From Weeksella virosa DSM 16922 (GTDB taxonomy: Bacteria > Bacteroidota > Bacteroidia > Flavobacteriales > Weeksellaceae): a stretch of DNA of 64,000 nt. The stretch is from positions 2,156,001 through 2,220,000 of the forward strand of contig NC_015144.1 in the NCBI RefSeq assembly GCF_000189415.1. The letters run 5' to 3'. A program made the translations under genes and the position numbers. Shown here one piece after another: positions 46,111 to 55,496 of this stretch. How positions within the stretch are numbered: the stretch's first letter is position 1; every line of letters begins with the position of its first letter. Below the pieces are notes generated by a model, which made no database searches, was not told the origin of the DNA, and saw only the letters and a program-made list of their open reading frames with translations.

Positions 46111-46592
46111 TTATTTAATTTTACTGGCTCGCACCAAATATACCAAAGTCGGTACGAAGGTGAGGCCAAGAAATAGCGGTAAAAACCACTCTCCCAAACC
46201 GTTCGATTTCTCTAAAGCAACTGAAATAGTCTCATAAATTAGCAAGAAAAAAATAAAACTAATAAACAGGTTAAGCACCCGAATAAAACGACTTGCCAAT
46301 TGATATTGTTGTGCTTTATTATCGTCGGTAATGGTACAGGATAATTATAGAGATGCGGTTTTTTACTCAGAAAATTGAGACCAATAAAAAGAATAATTTG
46401 TATCAACACCAAAATATAGAGCGTGTATTTTTCTCCAACACCATCAACTTCACCACGCGCATTGAAATGAATCGGAATTGTTGTTGGTAATTGTTGATAA
46501 TTAATAAATAAAAAAACAACCGATACTATTATCACAATATACGTTATAATTTCTATCAAAAAATCATAATATGTTTTCTGTAGCTGCTCCAT
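46111..46592 (-). pseudogene. DUF1648 membrane protein gene with a frameshift
   Basis: The first frame (from ATG 46592) reads a DUF1648 protein: a membrane helix, LPTTIPIHFNARGEVDGVGEKY, a second helix, and PHLYNYPVP. After that it goes out of frame. The continuation ITDDNKAQQYQLASRFIRVL plus two further helices, ending at 46111, lies in another frame of the same strand. The frames join cleanly if one base is added at 46330-46331, where AA stands in place of an expected three-base codon. Restored length is about 160 aa with four membrane helices. DUF1648 proteins have no clear role in Bacteroidota. The cause is either a real one-base deletion or a sequencing error. Confidence 0.8.
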
Positions 46593-46686
46593 GGCTTTTC
46601 TTTAAATGAATCCATAAGTACCCACCAAAATATGGGTGCTTTCGTAAATATATATTTTTTTCTCTCGAGATTTATATTGAATATTT

Positions 46687-47409
46687 TTATTTGATAAAAA
46701 CTTTTGGTAGAAAGTGTTTTTTTACCGGAATTTCTAAAGCTGTTAACAAAGGTATATAATCTTTTACATTCCCCCAAGCACCATATTTTTGGGTGTCGAG
46801 AAAATATTTTACAGCTTTAACATTTTTTAGTTCATTACAAGAATTTACAAAATAATTAATTTGCTCGAAATTATTTACATTTTGATTGCATTTGATAAAT
46901 ATTTTTATGGAATGTGCATTCTTAGTTAATATGTTCAATTGATGCAAAGTTTCGATAAAATAATCGGTATCGCTTTCTTTTTTAAAAAACTCATAATTTG
47001 CAACATACAATAAAATACAAGATTCTTTTTCAATTGCCTCTAGAAATCTTTTTCCTCTTTTGCTCATTTTATTACGATCGGTCGAGGAATCAATTAAATT
47101 CTTTTCATGAAAAAACTCTACATAAGGATAATTTTCAGAAATAATATGTTGTCTTTCGTTCTTGGTCAAATTGCATAAAAAATCAGAAAAATTTGTTTCT
47201 ATCATCTTATTGACATATTCAACTCCCTTTTTCGAATTGCAAAAAAGCCAATCAAAAACAATCGATTGTTTCCTTAAATTCAAAGCGTTTAGAATATACG
47301 CAGCATGACAATCACTGCCAATAGGAATAATATTTTTTTGGCAATAAAAACGATTATAAATATGTAAATATCTATTCTTCTCGTTGAGTCGCAACAATTT
47401 AATTTTCAT
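46687..47409 (-). CDS. DUF1796 putative papain-like cysteine peptidase
   Basis: Protein of 240 aa. The block IIPIGSDCHAAYILNALNLRKQSIVFDWLF carries the family pattern G-S-x-C followed by R-x-x-S-x-x-FDW; the Cys is the predicted nucleophile. The later part (ILLYVANYEF, IKIFIKCNQN) has the strand pattern of the same fold. DUF1796 genes often sit in surface-polysaccharide or glycosyltransferase loci; here a gene remnant lies directly upstream. Very AT-rich, with many Asn and Lys codons, which with the broken neighbours suggests acquired DNA. No signal peptide. Target unknown. Confidence 0.7.
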   Translation of the reverse strand: MKIKLLRLNEKNRYLHIYNRFYCQKNIIPIGSDCHAAYILNALNLRKQSIVFDWLFCNSKKGVEYVNKMIETNFSDFLCNLTKNERQHIISENYPYVEFFHEKNLIDSSTDRNKMSKRGKRFLEAIEKESCILLYVANYEFFKKESDTDYFIETLHQLNILTKNAHSIKIFIKCNQNVNNFEQINYFVNSCNELKNVKAVKYFLDTQKYGAWGNVKDYIPLLTALEIPVKKHFLPKVFIK

Positions 47410-47440
47410 TGTCTAAAGTTTTTTATTGGCATTATTTTTT

Positions 47441-47646
47441 TTACAGTGTTTGCCCATATATTTGTATCCAATCTTTAACCGTAAATTTTTGGGTTAATTT
47501 AGCAATTAAATCGTTAGGAATTTTTTTTATTTTTTTTGAATCGGACCCTATTTATTTGCTTTTTTATCAATCACTAAAGACGAATTTCCTTTTTGCATTC
47601 CTCGAATTACAGGATAATAATCTCTATTTTGTATCAAATTATTGTT
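47441..47646 (-). pseudogene. C-terminal remnant of an unidentified gene
   Basis: On the minus strand directly after the SMR gene stop, one frame reads NNNLIQNRDYYPVIRGM, ...SSLVIDKKANK, then TAG (47548-47550), then IPNDLIAKLTQKFTVKDWIQ and a stop at 47441. No start codon fits, and it is broken by the TAG. The composition looks like true coding sequence, especially the last 25 residues. The family is not recognised. It lies 31 bases upstream of the DUF1796 gene and may once have been its operon partner. Confidence 0.35.
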
Positions 47647-47982
47647 TTAAGTATGAGTATTGGTTTCAGAGAAAACATTGATGATGACTACACCAACGAT
47701 GATGAAGAGTATACCCAAAACAGCCGGGAAATCTAGTTTTTCTTTGTAGACAAAAAAGCCAATCAAAGAAATGAAAATAATTCCTACGGCAGACCAAATT
47801 GCATACGCAATACCTATCGGAATCCCTTTGAGTGCCAATGAAAGCAAATAAAATGAAAGTCCCATAAAAACAACAAATAGAACCGACGGAAATGGCTTGG
47901 TAAAATTTTCGGTTTTCTTCAATATAGAAGTGGCAAAGGTTTCGAACAAAATTGCACTGGCAAGATAAAGGAAGCTTTTCAT
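47647..47982 (-). CDS. SMR family multidrug efflux transporter (EmrE-like)
   Basis: Small multidrug resistance transporter of 111 aa with four membrane helices; the ATG at 47982 gives the standard length. E14 (ILFETFAT), the essential proton/substrate site, and Y60 and W63 (GIAYAIWSAVG) lie at exactly the EmrE positions, and GKL-type C-terminal helix residues follow. Works as a dimer exchanging protons for quaternary cations or similar compounds. A guanidinium exporter (SugE/Gdx) is possible, but the AIWSAVG motif is closer to the EmrE group. It is divergent from the T9SS gene. Confidence 0.9.
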   Translation of the reverse strand: MKSFLYLASAILFETFATSILKKTENFTKPFPSVLFVVFMGLSFYLLSLALKGIPIGIAYAIWSAVGIIFISLIGFFVYKEKLDFPAVLGILFIIVGVVIINVFSETNTHT

Positions 47983-48182
47983 GGTATAAATTTTACTTTT
48001 ACAGAACTGCAAAATAACAAATTACAACCTTTATTTAATCATTTATTTTTTTTTGATAAGATGTATTCTTATATCCGAAATAGATAAATCATTTAGAACA
48101 ATCTAGTAGAATACGATTCTAACATAAGACAAAATGCTTGAAATTTTTCCTGAATATAATGGCTTATCGTTGATTATTATAT

Positions 48183-48190
48183 TATTTTTG
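48183..48190 (+). promoter_or_regulatory. Candidate -7 box of the T9SS cargo gene
   Basis: TATTTTTG, full TAnnTTTG match, 22 bases before the ATG at 48213. Confidence 0.4.
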
Positions 48191-48212
48191 CAGCCATTAA
48201 CTTTAATAAAAA

Positions 48213-49745
48213 ATGAAAAAACTTTTTTACTCTCTAGCCTTATTATTAGGTACTTTCGCAATAGGACAAATCCACATCGGAAATGACACCTATTCTACCA
48301 ACCTGCCAATTTCTATTCCTTACAATTATACTTACTCGCAGTCTATTTATAAAGCAAGCGCAATAGGCGTTTCTGGTAAAATAAATGCGATAGAATACAC
48401 CATGAAAGCAGGTAGCAACTTGAATAATTCTGATGAAGTAGATGTTTATTTGTCGCACAAAAAAGAAGATGGTTTTGGTTCGACAACCGATTGGTCTCCT
48501 AATTCAGAATCGACGAAAGTTTTTTCGGGTACATTGGTTATTGATGCAAATAACAAGGTAAAAATCAATTTCGATCAAGAGTTTACGTACAACGGAATAG
48601 ACCATCTGGTAGTAACTATTCACGAAAAAAAGAAAGGATATGGTAGTTTTTCTAGTGCATTTATAGGAACTTTGAGTGCTAATAACTCATCATTATACCG
48701 TAGAGAATTATCAGATGCTAACGTAATTAATCCGAATAATCCGGGCGAAGGAAAATTATATGACATTCTACCAAACATCACTTTGTATGGATTAGAAGGA
48801 GGATCTACTCTACCAAGCTGTACCAAAGCTATACTCCCTGTAGACGGCGCTACAAACCAGATTTTCTTGCCAAAAATTGCTTATGATGCAGCAGCAGGAG
48901 CAGAAAAATATTTGGTTTCTGTAGGTGATGAACAAGGCAACTGGAATATCGCCAACAAATATGATAATGGCTCTTATCTTGACTATTTTTTCACCTATGA
49001 ACTGAAGCCAAATACCAAGCACTATGTGCAAATAACACCGGTAAATGCAGAAGGTGAAGCAGAAAACTGTCAAATTACAACTTTCACAACAGGTACACCT
49101 GTGGCCAATGACAATTGTTCTACAGCAGAATCAATCACTACCCTACCCTTCTCTAAAGACATCGACGGAAGTTTTGCATCGAACTCAGAAGGTCCCGTAA
49201 ATTGTAACGGTCAAGGAGTAGCGAATGATGGACTTTGGTATGTAGTAGAAGGTAACGGCAGTGATATTACCATTACCGTAACGCCAACATCTTTCTGGAA
49301 TCCGCAAATAGTAGTAAAAGAAGGTAGCTGTGACGAAACCTCTTGTTTGGCAAATGTAGACGATCAAAGCTTTTCTAAACCAGAAACTGTTACTTTACTT
49401 AACACTACAGAAGGTAGAAAATACTACATCAATATTGGCTCTTCTTCTATTATCGATTTTACAGAAGGGACATTTAAATTAGAAGTAACAACTAATCTAA
49501 ATACTAACGAGTTTTACGCTTCATCAGTAAAAGTTTATCCAAACCCAACGAATGATTTCCTAAACTTAGAAAACAGTCAAAACCTTATTGCTTACGAAAT
49601 CAAAGATGTTGCCGGACGAACAATTCGAAAACAAAAATACAACGGTAAGCAAATAGATGTGCAAACCCTTACAAAAGGTGTGTATATCCTAAAACTTCAA
49701 ACAAAAGACAACCAATTTATTACACTAAAATTTATGAAAAAATAA
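48213..49745 (+). CDS. Type IX secretion cargo protein with PPC-like and sorting domains
   Basis: Secreted protein of 510 aa. Signal peptide to about residue 19 (GTFAIGQ). Residues 20-195 are beta-rich and unassigned. About 200-295 resembles a fibronectin type III module (AEKYLVSVGDEQGNWNIA). About 300-430 begins NDNCSTAESITTLPF and looks like a pre-peptidase C-terminal/beta-sandwich domain. The last 75 residues are a type A sorting domain (SSVKVYPNPTNDFLNLE ... GVYILKLQTKD ... KFMKK). No catalytic domain is visible, so adhesion or carbohydrate binding is more likely than enzymatic activity. It implies that the organism has the Por/T9SS machinery. Confidence 0.85.
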   Translation: MKKLFYSLALLLGTFAIGQIHIGNDTYSTNLPISIPYNYTYSQSIYKASAIGVSGKINAIEYTMKAGSNLNNSDEVDVYLSHKKEDGFGSTTDWSPNSESTKVFSGTLVIDANNKVKINFDQEFTYNGIDHLVVTIHEKKKGYGSFSSAFIGTLSANNSSLYRRELSDANVINPNNPGEGKLYDILPNITLYGLEGGSTLPSCTKAILPVDGATNQIFLPKIAYDAAAGAEKYLVSVGDEQGNWNIANKYDNGSYLDYFFTYELKPNTKHYVQITPVNAEGEAENCQITTFTTGTPVANDNCSTAESITTLPFSKDIDGSFASNSEGPVNCNGQGVANDGLWYVVEGNGSDITITVTPTSFWNPQIVVKEGSCDETSCLANVDDQSFSKPETVTLLNTTEGRKYYINIGSSSIIDFTEGTFKLEVTTNLNTNEFYASSVKVYPNPTNDFLNLENSQNLIAYEIKDVAGRTIRKQKYNGKQIDVQTLTKGVYILKLQTKDNQFITLKFMKK

Positions 49746-49775
49746 TTTCATCAAAACCATAATTTTTTTATCATG

Positions 49776-49815
49776 AAAAGCTCTGTAGGTATATTTTTAC
49801 AGAGCTTTTTTTATT
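49776..49815 (+). terminator. Terminator after the T9SS cargo gene
   Basis: AAAAGCTCTGTA at 49776-49787 and TACAGAGCTTTT at 49798-49809, followed by T residues. Confidence 0.85.
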
Positions 49816-49935
49816 CGTTCTTAATTTTTAATTCTTAATAATATATTTGATGAAGCTTTGTCTGAATAGCCATATTAAATAATCGCACAGGAAAAGGTTT
49901 ACAAAAACTTAAACAATTTGCAGAGAAACAATTAC

Positions 49936-49972
49936 CAAAAAAGGGATAAGCCTGAAAACTTTTCCCTTTTTA
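49936..49972 (-). terminator. Terminator of katE
   Basis: AAAAAGGGA and TCCCTTTTT arms around a loop of about 16 bases; the A run on the plus strand is the T tail on the minus strand. Confidence 0.65.
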
Positions 49973-50007
49973 CATTTCAATCTAGACGATTATTCGGTAG
50001 TACAAGT

Positions 50008-52116
50008 TTATGAGGGAACTTTTCTACTTTCTTCTAGCTCCCAGACTCTATGTTTTTTCAACATATCGATAAATCCATCGACCCACTGATCATTTTCATT
50101 GGCTAAGAAAACACCTGCATCTTTTTCTACAAAAGATTTATCCAATAACTTTTCAGTGCCTTTCGCAAAAGCCAAAACTTTACAGTGTCTATACGCATCA
50201 TTGATAAACTCATAATAATCTGCATTGTTTTTTAAGACGTCAACCGAAGCGCCTGCCGGAGTATAAACAGCATCAAAACATACCGAAGGGTCCGTTGTAT
50301 ACGTATGTTCTATATTTACTTTTTCTCCATTATCCAACGTAAGATCACCTACTTTTGTACTGATCAGCACCGCTTCTGCGCCTTGTTTTTCTAAAGCATT
50401 TTTCAACGCATCAATACTTTGTTTTTCAACTCCTTCGCTAACCAAAAAGGCTACTTTTCTTGTTGCAATCGTTCCCTCTCCTTTGCCAACTTTCATGCTA
50501 AGTGCAGCCGATTTTTCTACTTCAACTTTTTTAGGTTGGATAGGATAATTAGGATGGTTCTGACGAGCAAATTTCAACGTCAACTCATCCAATTCGGTCG
50601 GAGGAGTTATTTGTAAATTATCACCAACTTTTTGCGCTAAAGTAGGATCAATTTGATATAAAATCGCAACTTGACGTTCTCTAATTTTCGGATCATTTAC
50701 TTTACTCAACTCGAAACTTAAAGCATTTATAATATGTTGCTTCTCTTCTTCCGACTGAGATCGATAAAATAAAGTAGCTTGTGAAAAATGATCAGCAAAA
50801 GAATCCGATCTTGCACGAACTTTCGCACCATCTACTTTTTGTTTGTGCGAAACAAATCCTTCTTCACCTTTCCACATCGCTTGGTACGGACAACCTGAAG
50901 CTTTACTATTCGGAAAATAACTTACATTACCTTTCAGAATATCGATACGTGAACTTCCATCCTTCTGATTGTTATGCTTTTGTACGATAGATCTATTGAT
51001 CGGAATTTCGTGAAAATTCCCACCAAGACGATAATTTTGTGTATCCATATACGAGAAAACACGTCCTTGTAACAAAGGATCATCCGATAAATCGATGCCA
51101 GGAACAATTCTACCTGGATCAAAAGCAATCTGCTCTGTTTCTGCAAAAAAATTATCCGGATTTTTATTTAGAGTCATCGTACCAATAATTTTCACCGGCA
51201 CTACTTCTTCAGGAACAATTTTGGTTGCGTCTAATAGATCAAAAGAGTAGTTGAATTCATCTTCTTCCGGAATCAATTGTACACCCAAATCCCATTGCGG
51301 ATAGTTACCACTTTCGATTGCATCCCATAGATCTTGACGATGAAAATCTGAATTGTATCCAGATATTTTTTGTGCTTCATTCCAAGCAACAGAATGTACA
51401 CCCAATTTTGGTTTCCAATGGAATTTCACAAAAGTTCCTTTCCCATCTTTGTTCACCAACTTAAATGTGTGCACCCCAAAACCTTCCATCATTCTGAGGC
51501 TTCGAGGAATGGCTCGATCAGACATCACCCACATAATCATATGAGCAGATTCTGGCATCAACGATACAAAATCCCAAAAAGTATCGTGCGCCGAAGCGGC
51601 TTGTGGAATTTCTTTGTCGGGTTCTGGTTTCACAGCGTGTATAAGATCTGGAAAATTCATTGCATCTTGAATGAAAAATACCGGAATATTATTTCCTACC
51701 AAATCAAAATTGCCATCTTCGGTATAGAATTTCACAGAAAAACCACGAACATCACGAGCCAAATCGGTAGAACCTTTGAAACCGGCTACGGTAGAAAAAC
51801 GAGTAAATAATGGTGTTTTCACTCCTTTCTGTAAAAACTTAGCACACGTAAATTCTGAAATATCTTCATGAATTTCTAATACACCATGCGCACCACTTCC
51901 TCTTGCATGCACGACTCTTTCTGGGATTCTTTCTCGATCAAAATGTCCTAATTTATCATAAAAAATATGATCCTGTTGTAAAGAAGGTCCTCGATCACCC
52001 GCTTTTAGTGTATTGTTATTATCATAAATCGGTACACCATCGTTCGTCGTTAGAACTTGGTCCTGATTATCAATTACACTTTTGGTAAGTTGTTTAATTT
52101 TTTTGTTGTTCTCCAT
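50008..52116 (-). CDS. katE: Large-subunit (clade 2) catalase HPII
   Basis: Haem catalase of 702 aa; the ATG at 52116 is preferred over an upstream in-frame codon at 52155. Catalytic H70 in [14 protein letters not shown], then [23 protein letters not shown] and the haem-binding [15 protein letters not shown]. The proximal Tyr lies in [13 protein letters not shown]. After about residue 540 comes the extra C-terminal flavodoxin/DJ-1-like domain ([19 protein letters not shown]) that defines large-subunit catalases. It breaks down hydrogen peroxide in the cytoplasm. Monocistronic. Confidence 0.96.
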   Translation of the reverse strand: MENNKKIKQLTKSVIDNQDQVLTTNDGVPIYDNNNTLKAGDRGPSLQQDHIFYDKLGHFDRERIPERVVHARGSGAHGVLEIHEDISEFTCAKFLQKGVKTPLFTRFSTVAGFKGSTDLARDVRGFSVKFYTEDGNFDLVGNNIPVFFIQDAMNFPDLIHAVKPEPDKEIPQAASAHDTFWDFVSLMPESAHMIMWVMSDRAIPRSLRMMEGFGVHTFKLVNKDGKGTFVKFHWKPKLGVHSVAWNEAQKISGYNSDFHRQDLWDAIESGNYPQWDLGVQLIPEEDEFNYSFDLLDATKIVPEEVVPVKIIGTMTLNKNPDNFFAETEQIAFDPGRIVPGIDLSDDPLLQGRVFSYMDTQNYRLGGNFHEIPINRSIVQKHNNQKDGSSRIDILKGNVSYFPNSKASGCPYQAMWKGEEGFVSHKQKVDGAKVRARSDSFADHFSQATLFYRSQSEEEKQHIINALSFELSKVNDPKIRERQVAILYQIDPTLAQKVGDNLQITPPTELDELTLKFARQNHPNYPIQPKKVEVEKSAALSMKVGKGEGTIATRKVAFLVSEGVEKQSIDALKNALEKQGAEAVLISTKVGDLTLDNGEKVNIEHTYTTDPSVCFDAVYTPAGASVDVLKNNADYYEFINDAYRHCKVLAFAKGTEKLLDKSFVEKDAGVFLANENDQWVDGFIDMLKKHRVWELEESRKVPS

Positions 52117-52240
52117 TTTTTTAAAGGTTTTTATATTCAAACCATCAATTATCAAACCAACTTACCTTAGAATGTTTTTATATAATTATGATGATAAATT
52201 TAGCCTATCGATTTTTAGATGGATTTTTACAAGCCATAGG

Positions 52241-52585
52241 TTATTGGATAAATTCTTTTACCAATTCTGTTGGCCTTCCTACTACTCCACTCTTTTCATC
52301 AAAAACAATGGGCCGTTGAATCAATTTAGGATACGCAATCATCGCATCGATCAACTCTTCATCACTCAACTCTTTTCCCCTGAAATTCGTTTTCCACTCC
52401 TCTTCATTGGTTCTGATAATGTCCATTGGCTTCACGTTCAACTTTCCTAATATCGATACAATTTCTTCCTTGTTCAATGGGTTTTTAAGGTATTCTCTAA
52501 CCGTAAATTCTTTGTTCGACTCTTCCAATATCTTCATTGCTTCTCTGCTTTTTCCGCAACGTGAATTGTGTAAAATGGTGTACAT
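52241..52585 (-). CDS. ArsC/Spx-family thiol reductase (arsenate reductase-like)
   Basis: Thioredoxin-fold protein of 114 aa. The catalytic Cys is C10 in HNSRCGKSREA; the later LIQRPIVFDE carries the Arg that contacts arsenate in ArsC. One Cys only at the active site, as in the glutaredoxin-dependent ArsC class. Members may reduce arsenate to arsenite or have other thiol roles (YffB type); no ars genes are nearby, so the arsenate role is not secured. It lies upstream of katE on the same strand with a 124-base gap. Confidence 0.85.
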   Translation of the reverse strand: MYTILHNSRCGKSREAMKILEESNKEFTVREYLKNPLNKEEIVSILGKLNVKPMDIIRTNEEEWKTNFRGKELSDEELIDAMIAYPKLIQRPIVFDEKSGVVGRPTELVKEFIQ

Positions 52586-52713
52586 GGTTTAATATTTTTT
52601 TATAAAATTACTCAATTATTTCGATACTACTATTTCTGTAAACTCTGTGCGATAATAGACCATCTATTTAGGATATACAACTTGCCAATCATGTTTTTTT
52701 GTGTTGTATAAAC

Positions 52714-52744
52714 AAAAAAGCCATCAAAAAATGATAGCTTTTTT
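52714..52744 (-). terminator. Terminator of the M3 peptidase gene
   Basis: Stem of AAAAAAGCCATCA and TGATAGCTTTTTT; it pairs better on the minus strand (T-G in place of C-A), with a T tail there. Confidence 0.75.
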
Positions 52745-52759
52745 ATCGGTTATTTTGTT

Positions 52760-54910
52760 CTATTTGATGAATCCCCGTGTTCTTAGCAGTGGCTCTATGC
52801 TTGCTTTCCGGCCAGTAAATTCTTCAAAAGTTCGATTCAAATCTTTCGTATTCCCTATCGAAAGAATGTATTTTCTGAATCGATCTCCATTTTCTCGGGT
52901 CATTCCACCATTAGCTTTTATCCATTCCCAAGCATCTGAATCCAAGGTTTCCGACCAAATATAAGCATAATACGCGGCCGAATAACCTCCTCCCCAGACA
53001 TGTGCAAAATATGGTGAATGATAACGCGGCGGAACTTGTGATAATGCAACACCATTTGACAATAAAGCTTGTTTTTCGAATTCCAAAACAGGTGCAAAAT
53101 CTTGAGTTTTGCTTACGGTATGATACGTCATATCTAACAAAGCAGCAGCTACCAATTCGGTTGTCGCATAGCCTTGATTGAAATTAGATGCTTTTTTTAT
53201 TTTATCAACCAATGCTTGTGGCATTACTTTTTTCGTTTGGTAATGAACTGCATAATTTTTCAATACTTCTGCTTCTAACGCAAAATGTTCGTTGATTTGA
53301 GAAGGAAACTCAACAAAATCTCGCGGAACATTGGTTCCTGAAAGAGATACGTAATCCTGATTTGCAAACAAACCATGCAACGTATGCCCGAATTCGTGGA
53401 ACATCGTGGTTACATCATCAAAAGAAATCAACGAGGGTTTTCCGTCTGCCGGTTTCTGATAATTGAATACATTGGTAATGACTGGTTTTTGTCCTAATAA
53501 ATGAGACTGCTCCACAAAATTATTCATCCAAGCACCACCACTTTTATTGTTACGGGTATAAAAGTCTAGATAATACAATGCCATCGACTTTCCATCGTGA
53601 TCAAACACTTCGTAAACCACAACATCTGGATGATAAACCGGCAAATCTGTTCGTTGTTTGAAGGTGATTCCGTAGAATTTTTCAGCAGCAAAGAATACTC
53701 CTTTTTCCAGAACCGTTTTCAATTCGAAATAAGGCTTTATCTCGTTTTCATCCAAATCATATTTAGCTTTTCGTACTTGTTCTGCATAGAAATTCCAATC
53801 CCAAGGCTCGAGTTTGAAGTTCCCTTTTTGTTGATCGATCAACGATTGAATTTCTGCGGCTTCTTTCTTGGCTGTTTCTACTGCAGGTTTGGCCAATTGT
53901 TTCATCAAACCAAAAGCCGCTTCGGGCGTTTTGGCCATTTGGTCTTGCAGTTTCCATTCGGCAAAGTTTTTCTTACCAAACAACTGAGCTTTTTCTAAAC
54001 GCAATTTGGCCAATTGCTCGATGGTTTCTCGGGTATCATTGGCATCCCCCTTTTCTGCACGCGTCCACGATGCTTTGAAAAGTTTTTCGCGAGAAGCTCT
54101 ATTTTTCATGTTTTGCAGCAAAGGTTGTTGGGTAGTATTTTGCAAGGCTAAGAGATATTTCCCGTCAAAGCCAGCTTTTTTAGCATCATTCGCAGCTGCA
54201 GCAATATCATCTGCAGAAAGTCCGTCGAGTTCTTTTACATCATCAAACAAAACAGCACCGTTCTTTCTGGCTTCTAATAATTTGCTCCCAAATTGGGTCG
54301 ATAAACTTGCCAATTGTTGATTGATTTCTTTCAACTTGGTCTTATTTTCTACAGAAAGATTGGCGCCCGCAATTTCGAAGTTTTGTAAATAATACTCAAC
54401 CAAACGCTTACTTTCTGAATTTAGATTCTTCGTATCAACACTTTTTATCCGCTTGTACAAATCTTCATTCAAATAAATTTTATCATAATGAGCCGCAAAA
54501 ATCGGTGCATATTTTTCTTGCAAAGCTTGCAAAGCATCATTCGTATTCGCGCTTGTCATGTTATAAAATATAATCTGTGCGCGCTTCAATACTTTTCCGC
54601 TGTTCTCTAAAGCCAAAACTGTATTTTCGAAGGTTGCAGCTTCTGCATTTTTCGTAATTAACTCAATTTCTGCTAATTGTTGTTGCAATCCAAAATCGAA
54701 AGCAGGTTGATAATGTTCGTCTTTTATTTTATCAAAATCCGGTGCCTGATACGGTAAAGAGCTTTTGGTAAAGAACGGATTGTCTTTGTATTTTTCGTCA
54801 ATTTTTTCGTCATTTTGTGTCATGGGTAAACTAACTGTACTTTTCGAGCTAGAGCAAGAATAATTTATTGCTAAAGCCATGATAGACAAAGTAATTAATC
54901 TTTTTCTCAT
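52760..54910 (-). CDS. M3 family peptidyl-dipeptidase (Dcp-like) lipoprotein
   Basis: Zinc oligopeptidase of 716 aa. The start is a lipoprotein signal with lipobox NYSC (Cys19), so it is anchored in a membrane, unlike cytoplasmic Dcp of Escherichia coli. The long helical N-terminal part is typical (QPAFDFGLQQQLAEIELI). The zinc motif MFHEFGHTLHGLF is followed by the second Glu helix (FVEFPSQINEHFALE), and the C-terminal HVWGGGYSAAYYAYIWSETLD is diagnostic of Dcp. It removes C-terminal dipeptides. Monocistronic with its own terminator. Confidence 0.94.
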   Translation of the reverse strand: MRKRLITLSIMALAINYSCSSSKSTVSLPMTQNDEKIDEKYKDNPFFTKSSLPYQAPDFDKIKDEHYQPAFDFGLQQQLAEIELITKNAEAATFENTVLALENSGKVLKRAQIIFYNMTSANTNDALQALQEKYAPIFAAHYDKIYLNEDLYKRIKSVDTKNLNSESKRLVEYYLQNFEIAGANLSVENKTKLKEINQQLASLSTQFGSKLLEARKNGAVLFDDVKELDGLSADDIAAAANDAKKAGFDGKYLLALQNTTQQPLLQNMKNRASREKLFKASWTRAEKGDANDTRETIEQLAKLRLEKAQLFGKKNFAEWKLQDQMAKTPEAAFGLMKQLAKPAVETAKKEAAEIQSLIDQQKGNFKLEPWDWNFYAEQVRKAKYDLDENEIKPYFELKTVLEKGVFFAAEKFYGITFKQRTDLPVYHPDVVVYEVFDHDGKSMALYYLDFYTRNNKSGGAWMNNFVEQSHLLGQKPVITNVFNYQKPADGKPSLISFDDVTTMFHEFGHTLHGLFANQDYVSLSGTNVPRDFVEFPSQINEHFALEAEVLKNYAVHYQTKKVMPQALVDKIKKASNFNQGYATTELVAAALLDMTYHTVSKTQDFAPVLEFEKQALLSNGVALSQVPPRYHSPYFAHVWGGGYSAAYYAYIWSETLDSDAWEWIKANGGMTRENGDRFRKYILSIGNTKDLNRTFEEFTGRKASIEPLLRTRGFIK

Positions 54911-55042
54911 GGTAATCTATTTTGATCGATAATTTTCTAATTACGTAAAGTTAATCTTTTCGGTAGAATTTGCCGAATATTCTGCCTTTACTTCTATAAA
55001 TAAGCGGTAAAAATAGATACAATAATAAGTTTTGGTTCAATA

Positions 55043-55432
55043 TTAGTCTATTCTATTTTTTAAGTTTTGAAAAAACTCTTCGAAAAAAACTTGTTGACTT
55101 TTTTGTAATAAATTTTTATTAATTCGAATTGTAGTTTTATCAGTCTTGAATGTAAACTCACCTGCAAAATATGATACATTAATGAGATCCTTAAAAAGAA
55201 TAGTTTTAACAGGGAAAGTATTTACTGTCAAAGAATTCTCATTCACTTCTATATATTTTTTGTAATAATCTCGTACAAACAAATAAATATACAGACATCC
55301 TAAAATGATCGTTAAATAACTCAACCAAGAAAAATTAACATTTGTCATTAAATATATCGCTCCCATTAGCACCCAAAAAAAGCCTAAAAATGCATTGATA
55401 AGAAGTCTCTTTTTAGAATAAGCAATTTTCAT
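55043..55432 (-). CDS. Hypothetical membrane protein, two helices plus PH-like tail
   Basis: Protein of 129 aa that I do not recognise by name. It has a basic start (AYSKKRLLINAF), two membrane helices (about 12-30 and 36-54), and a C-terminal beta-rich part (YIEVNENSLTVNTFPVKTILFKDLINVSYF) similar in pattern to bacterial PH-like domains. AT content is high. It may be a small membrane-bound regulator or scaffold, but no function can be claimed. It lies between the M3 peptidase and DUF1275 genes on the same strand. Confidence 0.65.
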   Translation of the reverse strand: MKIAYSKKRLLINAFLGFFWVLMGAIYLMTNVNFSWLSYLTIILGCLYIYLFVRDYYKKYIEVNENSLTVNTFPVKTILFKDLINVSYFAGEFTFKTDKTTIRINKNLLQKSQQVFFEEFFQNLKNRID

Positions 55433-55496
55433 AAAATAAACAGTATGGTTTGAAAATTTAAATATAGAAAAACTCGTTGATCAAAAACAATTAACA

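Noticed and set aside
46619-46640. ACCCA/TGGGT hairpin before the frameshifted DUF1648 gene
   Set aside because: Only 5-bp arms and no T tail; not a supported terminator.
47409-47681. Plus-strand ORF of 90 codons (Phe/Tyr-rich)
   Set aside because: It is the antisense of the DUF1796 upstream region, the remnant at 47441-47646 and the SMR 3' end; composition reflects the complement of AT-rich coding sequence.
49868-49949. Plus-strand frame reading LNNRTGKGLQKLKQFAEKQL
   Set aside because: Looks protein-like but is under 30 codons, has no start and ends in the katE terminator; too short to support.
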